Shown here: positions 46,256 through 59,200 of the stretch, piece after piece
How positions within the stretch are numbered: position 1 is the stretch's first letter
Layout: the number at the start of each line of letters is the position of its first letter
NCBI RefSeq assembly: GCF_027579695.1
Contig: NC_083590.1
Coordinates: 18,832,799 to 18,896,798 of the forward strand
Direction: 5' to 3'
DNA: 64,000 bases
Source: Neoarius graeffei
Taxonomy: Eukaryota; Chordata; Actinopteri; Siluriformes; Ariidae
Translations under genes and position numbers: made by a program
Notes under the pieces: model-generated
The model's database searches: none
Seen by the model: only the letters and a program-made list of their open reading frames with translations
What the model was told of the DNA's origin: nothing

Positions 46256-46755
46256 TGTTGCGCCCGGCTCTGCTGTGCTATGGCTGCCTCATTCCTCCTA
46301 CATATTAGTTATGAGTTGCCCGGTCTTCCAGCTCCCAGGCTGCAGGGGGAGCTGATCAACTTGGCTGGCTGGCCATGGTGGCCAATAGGCCAGCTGATTG
46401 GTAGTTGGGTGGAGGGGTTTAAAAGCACCTCCTCCAGGTCTGTCTGGTCTCTCTCATTCTTGCTCTGGCTTGGCTGCTCTGGCCCTGTGGCTATGAGGGC
46501 TGGCTGCAGCCTCTTCTTTGACTCTCTCTCTCTCCCTCTCCCTTTATCTTTTTACGCACTACACTGCATGAAGCTGACTTTCACTACACATTTGGGTAGC
46601 TTACATTTACTGACTGGGTTTGAATCTCTTTTAATAAATGATCATAGTATAACGTTACGTTCGGTGTGGTCTCCTCTATGTTATCTCCGCTTTGAGCCAA
46701 GTGGGCATAACATATGGGGGCTCGTCCGGGAGTTGAACCCGGGACCTCTCACATT
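46256..46755 (+). mobile_element. LTR fossil followed by a tRNA-Pro primer-binding site
   Basis: The LTR-like unit is about 46256-46712 (tgttgcgccc...gggcataaca), with a TATA-like gtttaaaagc near 46419 and an AATAAA near 46631. It is followed by tgggggctcgtccgggag, the classic proline-tRNA primer site, whose match to the tRNA goes on through ttgaacccgggacctctc. No internal coding region or second LTR follows, so only the left end remains. Family: retrovirus-like or Gypsy-like LTR element; not resolved. Confidence 0.75.
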
Positions 46756-47139
46756 TACTATTGATATTTCATGGAAAATCACATATCTGTGAATAAAAGA
46801 TCCGTGCTTTGTATTATACAGTATCTTTTTATTTTCCGTGAATCCGCATTCCGTGAGTTCATGAAGCAGCAAGGATGTACAAAGATGCCCCGGGAAAAAT
46901 AGCACGTGCTTAGACAACGTCACAGGTAAACAATTACCTAATTGGTCATATGTTTTATCATATCAGGTCGAGGCCTGGAAAAATGGCTCCAGAAGCAATC
47001 TCACCGATACGGATAAACCCAGGCCTGGGCTATAGGGATCGTTATCGGTCTGGTGTGAGCACCGACCACATAAACTGCAGCGGATCCATTTATTTATAGT
47101 TATAGTTATCGGTGTTGTGGGACCAGGCCTTAATTCATT

Positions 47140-47704
47140 AATGTTTAAGCCTTTTCAGCACATCCTTGCCAACATCTGTCATGACCCCTTAGGTGATGTG
47201 CATCAGCTACTTTTTAAATTTGGAAAACCTCTAATGGTGTCCATCAGTGACGGACCCTCAGATATGGTTATATCGGTTTCTTGCAGCTTTGTGAACATTT
47301 GCATTAGGATTTTCCTGGTTTCACTGTTAAATATCACCATGTGTGGATGACTCCCATCAGAATAACCTTAAAACAACCAATAGGAACCATCAGAAATGAT
47401 GCAAACGACCACTACACATCACCAGACATATTCTCCAGCATTCAAGGTCAAAGTTCATAGCTAGGAGCACAGCTTGTTGTGTATCTAGAGCTTATCCTGT
47501 GTGACTGTGACTTAAAAGAAAATGAAATCATAAATCTGATTCTTATGATCCAGTGATACAGTAAATACCGTTCTGGTGAAATGCTGAGAGAGTGAGACAT
47601 TTTCAACAGTGTTTATGGATCAGTGTGAGCTCAGGCTGGAAAATAATCCTGCACACACACACATTTGCATGTATGTGGTTTCCTGACGTCACAGACTTTC
47701 CTTG

Positions 47705-47743
<39 letters not shown>

Positions 47744-48435
47744 CACTCCTGTGTCATGACCTACTTTTCTCCATCTGCCCTTCATTGTGTTACACAACAG
47801 ATTTTTCCATCACCTTCAGACAGGCTCAAATACACTCACGGAAAGTGTACACTTCCCCTCCCTTCTCAAGGTCAGTCCACTGATCCACATCGTGGGAGAA
47901 AACTGGACATGTTTCAGAAACCGTTTCAAGCACAGACGCACTTTCTTTCTTGAAAATATTTGCACCCAGTTGTACAAGTATTCTTTGTACTGTATACATG
48001 TGTGAAGTCTTAAGTACGCTCTACAGTAAATGCACCATTTGGGTTTGATGTTACTGCAATTTCTTTGCACTCACACAAAAACTATAAAGTTCTTGAATTT
48101 AACAAATGTTAAACTGGGTTTGGTGGACGGTCCAATTCTGGGGTCAGAGGTCATTTCTGATGCTTTGTGCATTAACACATGGCGGATATATGTATATTCC
48201 TTCATTTTATGTTTATTATATGAATTCAGTACGTTTTCTTTTCCGCAGACCTCCACCAAGGACAGTCGACTTTTCTGATATGCAAATTTGCGACCACAAC
48301 CACTTTATATATCGGGACATGTTTCCAAAACTATTAGAACAAGATCAACTATGAGCTACTGCTCACTTATGTATCCCCCACTCTCACTTATATCAGAATG
48401 CACGCAATCGAAGGAATACACTTATTATGAATGTT
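47140..48435. other. no recognisable feature except (GT)n
   Basis: (GT)n at about 47710-47741. No convincing exon. Confidence 0.45.
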
Positions 48436-48439
48436 GACT

Positions 48440-48955
48440 TCAACAAATAATGAACCCTGAAACAAGTAAGTAAAGAGCAGTGTCTCTCCTCAGGGATTTC
48501 AAATAGCATCCTGGTAAACTGTCATTTTGAAATAGCATTTTGCTTCTTGAAATAGCGTCAAAATCCATGCTGTATGTTTCGCAAGTACATTCAGTTGGTA
48601 AACAGGGAGTCGGTGTGCGACAGACCTGAAAACGGTATAGAACCCCAAGCTGAAGTTTACCAAATATCAAGCAGTTGTGATTTGTAGTTGCTGAGAAAAA
48701 GGTTATGAAAATTTTGTAAATCCATGCTATATGTTTCGTAAATACATTCAGTCGGTAAAGAGGAAGTAGATATGCAACAGACCTGAAAACGGTACACACG
48801 GTATCGAACCCCAAGCTGAAGTTTGGTACCAAGTGGCTATGATTTGTGGTTACTGAGAAAAAGGGTGTTTTGGACGAATGGAGATACAGATGGACGGACA
48901 GAGGTTAACCTGTATACCCCCCCCCCCCCCCTTCGGGCCAGGGGTATATTAATTA
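48440..48955 (+). mobile_element. pearl/HINE-like element B: two ~155 bp units, (GGAC)-rich tract, terminal hairpin
   Basis: Units starting tccatgctgtatgtttcg (48566) and tccatgctatatgtttcg (48720) repeat with a period of about 155 bp and share gacagacctgaaaacggta and ccccaagctgaagttt. Then follow gatggacggacagagg and a hairpin-capable end tataccccc...gggccaggggtata. Sequence is unrelated to element A but the layout is the same. Confidence 0.6.
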
Positions 48956-49179
48956 CATGTCTACATGCGTATCCCAGACAATTACTCATACCCATGAATG
49001 TGGATTATGTTATGGAGTCATCATATTTCTACATTGGTTATGTTTTGTCATTGTTGAACTTTACTGCTTCACTTCTTCTTCACCCGTCCAGTGTGTTCTG
49101 GGTCGTGGCCTTTTCCTCAGGTTTCTTGGCTAATTAAGTACAGCTGGCTAGCCACTCCTTAAGAATACAATTAGCCTAC

Positions 49180-49325
49180 GTAACTGCATGTCTTTGGACC
49201 AGAGTACCTGGAGGAAACCCACACAGACAACATGCAAACTCCATACAGAAAGGCTGTGAAGTTCAAACCCGGAACCTTCTTGCTGTGAAGCAACAGCACT
49301 AACCACTACACCACAGCACCACCCA
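49180..49325 (-). repeat. V-SINE head and core fragment
   Basis: Diverged core and tRNA head (ccactacaccacagcaccac). Tail absent. Confidence 0.8.
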
Positions 49326-49364
49326 CTTTATTGCTGGATTTTAAGATGTATGGCACTGTTGAGC

Positions 49365-49540
49365 GCAGACGTCCACCAAGGCCACATATTCTATGTCTTA
49401 ATGTTAACGAAAGCGAAACAAAATTCACAGATCTGTCCCATGACTTGGATCTGCTCCAAAATTGAATGGGTTTTTCCTTCCTCCATGCTACACCCTTCCA
49501 CCAAGTTTCATGGAAATCATTTCCACGAATTGATTGGGAT
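49365..49540. repeat. dispersed repeat, unclassified
   Basis: gacttggatctgctccaaaa, accaagtttcatggaaatca and neighbours match a motif order common in fish repeats. Its right end adjoins the SINE. Confidence 0.45.
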
Positions 49541-49543
49541 TCA

Positions 49544-49738
49544 AGGAAGCCATGGCCTAATGGTTAGAGAAGCAGCTTTGGGACCAAAAGGTCAACCAGT
49601 TTGATTCCCTGGACCAGCAGGACTGGCTGAAGTGCCCTTGAGCAAGGCACCTAACCCCCTACTGCTCCCCAGGCTGCTCTGGGTATGTTGTACATCTCTC
49701 TGGATAAGAGCATCTGTTAAATACCTGTAATGTAATGT
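49544..49738 (+). repeat. tRNA-derived SINE with an L2-type LINE tail
   Basis: The head ggaagccatggcctaatggt and agaagcagc...tttgattccc forms tRNA-like A and B boxes. The body contains gcccttgagcaaggcaccta, as in salmonid/cyprinid-type fish SINEs. The last ~45 bp (ctctggataagagcatctgt, taaatacctgtaatgtaatg) matches the 3' end of the L2-type LINE at 5812-5858, the LINE expected to supply its reverse transcriptase. Confidence 0.88.
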
Positions 49739-50571
49739 TTCTGTGTATGGAATAAACCTTTACATAATATTCCAGAAATCCCATGACCCAACAGAACCCT
49801 GATTCCATCATACCATCATATCATCCAACCTCCTTTAAAGTTTGATTAGAGCATCGTCTCACTTGACGGATCTGGACAGAACGGGTCCATTGCTGTAGGA
49901 AATTACGCCACCTGCTGGATGACTTCATTATTTTTACCCTCACAGTGCATTGCTTACATTTAACATTTTATCATCTGGTCATAAGCATGATGTAGAGTTT
50001 ATTCTTTCAAACGCATTCAATAACATTACAAAAAAAACCCAAACAAACATGATTTTACAGCTTATTGTCTCAAATACAATCAATGACATCATGACAAAAA
50101 AAGTCCTAAAATGCATTGCGTTCTGGCATGTCCTTTTAAAAACACCATAAATAATAAACAAAGCTGCTAATAAATGTAAACAGCAGCAATAAAATACCCA
50201 ATATTTAAAATATATTGTATATGAGTTCAAACTGGGTTTTATGCCATGTGTACTCAACTCAGATGGAACAAGAATTAGTTCCATCGTTTTATATCGAGGT
50301 AACAAGAATTAGCATGCTAACTAGACAGCAGGATGCTCGGGAAAGATGAGGTTTTTGGCTGCGTTCTGTGTTTCGACTGAATAATCCATTCCCACACTAC
50401 ACACTCCTCTCCTTATTCTGCGAGAGAGCACTACCTGGGAAATCGACGAGGGTGTGTTAGGAACAACACAGGAATGAAGTAACCCTTTCCAGATGCCATA
50501 CATACTATCTCTTGACTAAAAGAAATTCTCCAGCACATGAGAAATAAATAAAACATTGTCTAAAGTGTTTT

Positions 50572-50658
50572 TCAGTAGGTGGCTTCATCCATATTGTCGT
50601 CACTGTCTCCTCCAAAACCCTCGCCGTTGTCAAAGTAGGACATGATGTAGTCTGTCTC
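50572..50658 (-). CDS. polr3gl: polr3gl last coding exon
   Basis: The 87 bp coding part starts after acceptor gtttcag. It encodes ETDYIMSYFDNGEGFGGDSD and ends DNMDEATY with a TGA at 50572-50574. This is the highly conserved C-terminus of the POLR3G/POLR3GL family. A minus-strand AATAAA (complement of tttatt at 49998-50003) lies about 570 bp downstream and could be the poly(A) signal, but this is a guess. Confidence 0.95.
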   Translation of the reverse strand, partial: ETDYIMSYFDNGEGFGGDSDDNMDEATY

Positions 50659-53203
50659 CTGAAACACACGGCATCAGTGGTGATGTTAAAGAGCGTCTGA
50701 GATCAAACTTGAATCCCTCGTTCTGATTGGTTGGAAAGTGTTGATTCATGTTTCAATAACAAACCCAAACATGATTCTAAAACAACTCAAAAGCACAACT
50801 CCAAACTTCTCACCTCTTCAAACTCCTCTTCCTCGTACTCCTCTGCATCGTCAGGCTCTTCTTCTTCCTCTCCGGTCTTCTTCTTCTTCTCCTCGTCCTC
50901 CCCCTCAGACTGGTTCTCCTCCTCTTTCTTTTCCAGGTTCTGTTGGGAAGTGAAATATTTAGTGTTTTATTTTATATATGTTCACTTGAATGAATTCAGA
51001 TATCTATTTGTCACACTAGCTGTCTATCAATCCATGAATCAATTTACACCCTGTCTGTAACAGCGCCAAAAGCGAAAGTTCAAAGCGGCCTTCAAACATG
51101 GCCACGATGGACTACAACTCCAAAGCGCCACAGCGCCCAGGGCCGTAACTACCATTGAGGACACCGAGGTCATGTCCTCGGCATTTTTTTCCCACGGTAT
51201 TTTTTTTTTCACTCAGAAATGTGAAATTAATATATGATGAAAATCGTTCTGACTTTGACCGGTGGAAAATTCTAAATTCAGCTTGCATCCCCCTGTTCTC
51301 ATTTGTTTGTCCAAAAATAAAGTCCACATAATCATTTTTAAACGAAGCTGAAATATCCGACATTGGAAACATTTCATATTCGGCAGCCTCGCGATAGTCA
51401 GCTAAGCACCGCGGGATATACAAGAGCTGAGAAGTGTTCTCGTCAAGGTCCGACTCCGCAGCCAGGCAGTTTGTCAATTAGTCGTGGAATCTGAAAATTG
51501 ACATAAGATGAAGTCTACTACACTAAAACAAACCAAACTCAGCTCTGGAAAGTCAACAAGTGAGAGAAAAAGAAAGAGGGAAGAAGGGGAGTTAATTTTG
51601 CCAGTCACTGACAGTTATGTGCCGGAATGCTTATGATCATTAACAGTGCAATTTTAATTAGCATTTCAAGCAACAACAGTCGAAGCCACTTAGCTAGATA
51701 GGATTTTCGTTTTCCAGGTGGCACAAACTCTTTTATTCTCTCTCTCGATTTGATTTGGTGCGTTTCAGATCAGAAAAGGCTGGACAGTCGTGACCTGTTG
51801 TTTATGAAGTTATTGGGTGCTGACGAGACTTGAGCTATTTTGCTAACTTACCAGACTATAGGCTAATGTGAACACAAGACACTATTGTTTTGATCATTGG
51901 TTGTATTTTCGAACGGAAATGAAAACGGGTAGCAAACTTATGTTCACATTTTATTTACAACATGATGTAGCACCTCTGACTGCTTTCTGTCAATCATGAA
52001 CAGCCCAGCCGCGTTCACAGCTCCTCCTCCGATCACCAGCTGGAGATGAGCCTCCTCTCGGGAAGTCTTGTCCCGCCCCTCTTATTTACTCCCATCTCCA
52101 GTGAGGCTCAGTCTCCGAATGTGGCGTTTTAGTCGGTTTTGTCCAATAACCGTCTAGTATTTTGCTATTGAAAAGGGCAGATATTTTTTAAAAAGCAATT
52201 GAAGTCCATTCAGGCTCGGCTAGATTGCGTTGTCACTCTCACTCACTCACTCACTCACTCACTCACTCACTCACTCACTCACTCACTCACTCACTCACTC
52301 ACTCACTCACTCACACTCCATCACTCACTCAAACTCTCACTCACTCACTCACTCACTCTCACACACTCTCTCTCTCTCTCTCTCACTCACTCACTCACTC
52401 ACTCACTCACTCACTCACTCACTCACTCACTCACTCACCCACACTCACTCACTCACACACACACACAAAATACTTTTGTGATCGTGCAGTTTTGAAATTG
52501 TTAAAATAAACATGTTCACCTACATGTTCATCTTGTTGGGCTTGTGATTTTGACTCGTTTCCAAAATGTATGAAAAGTCACCATATTAGGACATTTTTTT
52601 TTGGCAAATAAGATGTATCGCAATGTTTGACCTCGGTATTTGAAAAATCCTGGTTACGGCCCTGACAGCGCCCCTCCTATCCGGAATATTAATCACACCC
52701 GTTTCCCATTTCCCAATCACCCAACTACTGATATAAGTCCCTGGAAAACAAACAGACAACGCGAAGTATTGCTCAGTGTTTCAACCTGACCTTACCGAGC
52801 ATTGATTTCTCGTTTCCGTATTCCCGTGGCTCTGACTTTGTTCTTCCATATATTCCCGACATCGACCAAGTTTAGTCTCTGATACCCTGTTCCTACATCG
52901 ACTGACCTTAGCCTGACCCTGACTTCGCTTCCTGAATTTCGACTTGGATTTAGTTACCAGTTTGCAACACACCCACTCTCCCTTGTGACTGCATTCAGTA
53001 AGTGCCTGCACCCTGACACACCCAGCCTCAGGATTTATAAGCATTCATTTATTATTCTGTGAGATTTACTTTGGTTAAAGATTATACTTCATGGGTCAAA
53101 CTAATTAACCAAAAATTATTTTTAGGGCATTTTTACCAAGGGTGCCAATAATTATGGAGCTGACTGTATCTATTCTTCAGTCTGTCTTCTATTCTTATTG
53201 ATG

Positions 53204-53245
<42 letters not shown>

Positions 53246-56200
53246 GCAAAATTAAGATGGAGAAACAGGACAGGATCATTTCAATATGCCAAAATTTAAT
53301 TCCATTGTCTTGACATCATCTGCATAGGGAGTCAGTGGGGTGATTTGGGAATCGTTTGGAGAATCGTTTGGAGAATCACTTGAGATCATGCTGCTGTACG
53401 AAAACAATCACCGTCAGGGTGTTGTTGTGATGCGGCCTTCTGTGAAGCAAAGTCACTGTTACCCCAACGCTGATTATTTTCCTATAACAGCATGTCCTGA
53501 AGTGTTTTATTCCCCTTACACCTCAACAATCTGCTAATATTGTGTCAGACCACCAGATTTTCATACCAGATGCTCAGATTATGGATTTTGAGTTCTACCT
53601 GCTGCGTTACACTACCAAGCCTCCGTATGCAGGAAATACAAACCAAAGTGAAATTGGACCGAGGGAAGTTACTGTAAATCTGACATGAAATCATGTGCAC
53701 GCAACCCAAAAGTGTCCATTTTCCACCACAAAATGCAGCTCGGAAGGTCAAGAAAACACATGGTGAACTATTAGCGCCGCCAAGCGAATGTTGTGCAAAA
53801 ACTGCGCTTTACATGATCAACACGTTTTCGCAACAAATCAAAATGTCATCCCCTGATTTTTATGGCGGAAGGAAGATCTATACCTTTCTCCGTTGTGGTA
53901 AATGTATCCCGTAGGGGCGCTATTGAGCAGATTATTTGTTGATAGCTACTGGATCAGCCAGCGAAAACGGTGCAAAATATTGCACGCTTTTCAAGGCCGT
54001 TTCTAAGGCTGCCTATTTTTTTTAATACAAACTTTGTTATAGATTTCTATTTTATGATTTCTACATTATCGAGTCAAAACATTACAAAAACATTTTAGAG
54101 TCCAAACGTTCGTTTCGTTTTCCAGCACAAAATTAAATGTTACAGAAAAAAAAAGTTTGTATCTCTCATCTCATCTCATTATCTCTAGCCGCTTTATCCT
54201 GTTCTACAGGGTCGCAGGCAAGCTGGAGCCTATCCCAGCTGACTACGGGCGAAAGGCGGGGTATACCCTGGACAAGTCGCCAGGTCATCACAGGGCTGAC
54301 ACATAGACACAGACAACCATTCACACTCACATTCACACCTACGCTCAATTTAGAGTCACCAGTTAACCTAACCTGCATGTCTTTGGACTGTGGGGGAAAC
54401 CGGAGCACCCGGAGGAAACCCACGCGGACACGGGGAGAACATGCAAACTCCACACAGAAAGGCCCTCGCCGGCCACGGGGCTCGAACCCGGACCTTCTTG
54501 CTGTGAGGCAACAGCGCTAACCACTACGCCACCAAGTTTGTATCTGAGCTGCATATTCCATAAGAGAGCACCTTTCAGATTAAAAAAGAAAACATAATGA
54601 AGGCTGCTGGGTTTTGGTGCAAAATGAAGAAGCGAGTGTGACAGTCAAAGTGTCCAGAAGAACTGTGGCTGGTTCTGGAAGATGCTCAGTAAAACCTACA
54701 GCTCATTTCCGCATAAAACTGCACTCACTGGGCCTCAGACTACCATTTTTTTTTTAAAGCAAAGTCAATAATCGGTCTCACACCAAATATTGACTTTGTT
54801 TCATTTATTATGGCTCACTGATTACCGTTTATAGTATTTTTTAATGTTGAAACATTTCATTTCATTATTTTTTAATGCCATTTTTGCTCTACAGCATTTC
54901 TTTACACATGAAGCTGGAACTACTTTGTGAGTGATAGAAAAACCAACACCAACCCCTCCTGACCAATCAGAATCCAGAATTTGACAGCACTGTGGTATAA
55001 ATATGAATAACCCCACCACTGTTATAACACAGACATGATGCAGGACGATAGTTTACCTCCAGCTTTTGTAAGAGTTCTTTGGTAGCAGCAGCTTTAGTTT
55101 TGCTCTTCATTGCCGGTTTGGTCTCTGTGGACAGAAACAATGTGTGTGTTAGATACAAAGACAGAGCTTAGGTTGAATTTGTATCCTGCATCCTGTGCGA
55201 TGTGTTTAACGAAACAGTACTAAAATAAATCAGTGGTTTTATTTTTATGAAACACGGTCTTTAATAATATCATTCGGCTCTGACAGTCAGTAGATAACGG
55301 ACTATTCGATACGGCACCTGTGTAATCATTCCACTTTATTTTTTTCGTGGTCAGGTTTCCATCAAATCCTGCGCTCTGATTGGCTGGCGAGCGGGTCCGT
55401 ATCCTACGATACGGACCCCGGTTACGGACCCTGGATACGGAGCTCTGGCGACTCGCTCGTTCACAGCAACAACAAACATAGTAGCAATTTTTGTCAACAT
55501 TTATTTTCGCATTTCTCAGGAGAATAGCATTAATTTTACATCATGGATAGCAATAACAACAGTCTTCATAGCAAAAGCGAGTTTTACTACCCTGAGGAAG
55601 AAGAAATAAAAGAAAACATTCCAGGAGAAAGCTAAAAACCTCTAACTGTTGCTAACGCCGAGCAAAAACATGGCTGAATCCTGAATGACTCCTATTTGTA
55701 TAAATAGGGGACTACATAGGCGGCAAAATGTAGTTTTTTTCCTGCCATGGAAGTGCACTTGTATACCGAGGAGGAAGCAATTTGCATTACAGCCGTGAAT
55801 GAGGATTCAAAATGGCGGCTCGGCTCAGTTTTCCCTTTTGGGCGCTCTCGTTTTCTGTTAGAATTTGGTAAAGAAAAAAATAAATATATTATTTACCAGC
55901 TTAAGGTCGGTCCGTATGGTGAAATACCGTGACCTCGGCCTTGAATACTGACCTCGGCCCAGAGGGCCTCGCTCAGTACTTTCAAGACCTCGGTCACGGT
56001 ATTTCACCATACGGACCTCCCAGCTGGTAAATAACATACATGTACTACATCCATCCACATTGTACACAGGGTCAATAATTACAGCATATATATGTATTCA
56101 ATACCTCACTCAGGGTGAAATACTCATATAATAACTTCTATGTACCATAGACATTATTTACTAATTACGTGCAATAATTGTAGCAATTACTGTGCAATAA

Positions 56201-59200
56201 CTTTTGAAATAAAATACAGACACGAGTGTTTTACTGGGAAATACACCACTCGTATTTTTCATCCGAGCTCCATCTGGGACATGGAGAACCAAAACCGTGA
56301 CATAAATCTCTATGTGTCAGCCATGAGGAAATTGATGAATTGTTTTGATAAATTTGAGTACTTTTTGTTTGTGAATGTGTCGATATAATAAAAAATCACA
56401 CATTGGCTTGAAGATGTGAAGTTTATCTTCTCGTGTTGAGTCACATATTTAAATTATATTAGCTGGCGTTGAGGGCAGCACGGTGGTGTAGTGGTTCGCA
56501 CTGTCGCCTCACAGCAAGAAGGTCCGGGTTCGAGCCCTGTGGCCGGCGAGGGCCTTTCTGTGTGGAGTTTGCATGTTCTCCCCGTGTCTGCGTGGATTTC
56601 CTCCGGGTGCTCCGGTTTCCCTCACAGTCCAAAGACATGCAGGTTAGGTTAACTGGTGACTCTAAATTGACCGTAGGTGTGAATGTGAATGTGAATGGTT
56701 GTCTGTGTCTATGTGTCAGCCCTGTGATGACCTGGCGACTTGTCCAGGGTGTACCCCGCCTTTCGCCCGTAGTCAGCTGGGATAGGCTCCAGCTCGCCTG
56801 TGACCCTGTAGAACAGGATAAAGCGGCTAGAGAGAATGAGATGAGACGGCTGGTGTTGAGTGGTATATCAGATATATTCCATTCAGCTAGCATGATACTG
56901 AATGAGTCAAAGATGAGTAGCTGAATGGAATATATTTGATATACCATGAAAAAACCCAGCCAATATTATTATTATTATACACTCCTTTTGTGTGTTCAAT
57001 GCATCTTTCTCTTTCAAAATTCTCTCAAAATCTTCCGTATTTAACAAAGCAAACCTGGCGGCCATGTTTGTTTACAAATTGTCCCAGTCGCTCGCTAGCA
57101 TAGAAGTTTTATGTCTCCGACAACCATGCAATATCGTAAACCATCTCCATTGGGTAGAGTGACGTAATAACACCACTCTCATTCTCCATTGGGTAGAGTG
57201 GCGTAATACACATAGGATAAGCGATATGCTAACAATATTACATGCTGTTGAACCAAATGAATGAAACTCGCTAGATGGGAATAGAACATGTTTTTATTCC
57301 ATCGAAAAAGTGTCCTGTATGGATAATAATTCCCAATATTTCACTCTGATGATGTCACTCACAGTGTTTTCCTGCTGACTAGACGCGTGTTGTCAAAATG
57401 GTGAACCGGTTCAAAATTAAAATTCTTTTGATTAACTTGCTTTTTTTGTGGATGTGTCCATATAATATAAAGAACATTACACGGTGGTGTGAAGATATGA
57501 AGTTTATCTTCTCATGTTGAAAAATATAATCACTCCTCCTCATGATACGTTCACTATTCGAAGATCAACTTCATATCTTTGCACCACCGTGTAATATCCT
57601 CCATTTATTCTATCCACATTCACTAGATATGAGCAATCACGCGCTCTGACTGGCTACTCTACTACTACATTCCGCTGGTTTGTTTACATTCTAAGCGGAA
57701 ATTATTTTGTCGGACATTTTGTATAAAGTTTTTATTTATTGGAAAAACTCAGTCAGCATGAAATAACCTGGAAAATGAATGCGGGTCATTTTTGACCCAT
57801 GTTGTGCATTAGAAGGGGTGTGCATATGTTTTGCATCAAAGGGTTAAGTTGTGATTTGGGGATGGACATTTGACCTCACAGTAATCTTGACCTGGTGAAA
57901 TTACTTGTATCAGCCTTGGAGATATTGTGTTCACAAGGCTTTCGGACAGACATTTGACCTCACAGTGACCTTGACCTTAGACCTTTTGATCTCAAAATCT
58001 AAATCAGTTCATGTTTGTCCCAAAGCGCACAAATGGTGAACGTTTGGTGAAATTCCTTTCATTAGCCTTTGAGATCGCGTTCACAAGGTTTCGGGACGGA
58101 CGCACGCGGACAGACATTTGACCTCACAGTGACCTTGACCTTAGACCGTTTGATCTCAAAATCTAATCGGTTTATCTGTGTCACCAAATGCACAAATGGT
58201 GAAAGTTTGGTGACATTCCTTTCATCTGCCTTGGAGATATTGTGTTCACAAGGTTTGCGGACAGACATCTGACCTCACAGTGACCTTGACCTTAGACCTT
58301 TTGATCTCAAAATCTAATCAGTTCATGTTTGTCCCAAAGCGCACAAATGGTGAAAGTTTGGTGAAATTCCTTTCATTAGCCTTTGAGATATCGCGTTCAC
58401 AAGGTTTCGGGACGCACGGACAGACGGACAACCCGAAAACATAATGCCTCCTGCACCTTACGGTGGCGAAGGCATAAAAAAAATGCTCCGTTTCTCAAAA
58501 TCCAGTGAATGTGGATAGAATGAAACAGTTATTCCACTCAATCTCATCGTACATGGCTTATAGGCAACTAGGTGCTACGCGACTTGTCGGCTAGCAGCTC
58601 ATGTACGACTCGATTTCGTGGAATAACTGTTAAATATTTCATCTACATGGCTATTTTCCTTCCACAAATACATTTTCCATATTTTTATATTTTTTATGTT
58701 TCATACGTTACATATCTGTTGTCTTTTCTCTACTTGAGTGTGAGTAACTGCAGATGCACTCAATTCCCCCTTGGGATTATTCAAGTATTTCTGATTGTGA
58801 TTATTTACTCACTGGTTTTGCGCGACTTCTGAACTTTGATGCAAAGCTCTTTAGGGAGTCGACTCCAGTCTGAAACACAAACACAGTTTACACATCGATA
58901 AGCATAAATAAGCATGTGGTCGTACCTTTTAAAAGCAAATTGATAACAGTGATGAACTGATGCCTTTTGTTTACCTGGAGTCCATTCACTGTGCTTGGGC
59001 TCTGCAGTCTGGTATTTATCAGAGTAACGAGCCACGTCTAGTGAAACAAAAAACAGAAACGACCCAGCCATTGAGATCCCTGACGACTTCAGAAATGAGA
59101 AACAGTTCCCTATCGTTCGGACACCAAGACCCAAACAGGCTTCATTTACATTCAAATGGCCCAAAAAACACGGAGCTTCACCTACACACTGCAAAAAATG

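Larger units (their letters stand above)
45343..47133. mobile_element. MITE with ~33 bp inverted ends, holding other insertions
   Basis: The ends taagggcccggtcccacaac plus accaataactataac and gttatagttatcggtgttgt plus gggaccaggcctta are inverted repeats. The intervening DNA includes a repeat rich in tacggat/gtcacgg motifs, a V-SINE (45699-46080) and an LTR (46256-46712), so the original element was much shorter. Target duplication not fixed. Confidence 0.75.

Noticed and set aside
46715-46750. tRNA-Pro gene on the minus strand
   Set aside because: Only the 3' half of a tRNA is present and it directly follows an LTR-like end, so a primer-binding site with extended match fits better.
49544-49620. 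Functional tRNA gene
   Set aside because: The tRNA-like head lacks a proper acceptor stem and continues into a SINE body with a LINE tail.
52199-52495. SLTHSLTHSLTHS protein
   Set aside because: (TCAC)n microsatellite.
51056-53035. Possible LTR split by the hAT element (actacaactccaaagcg...cctgacacac)
   Set aside because: Sequence style is LTR-like, but no target duplication, primer site or second copy could be found.
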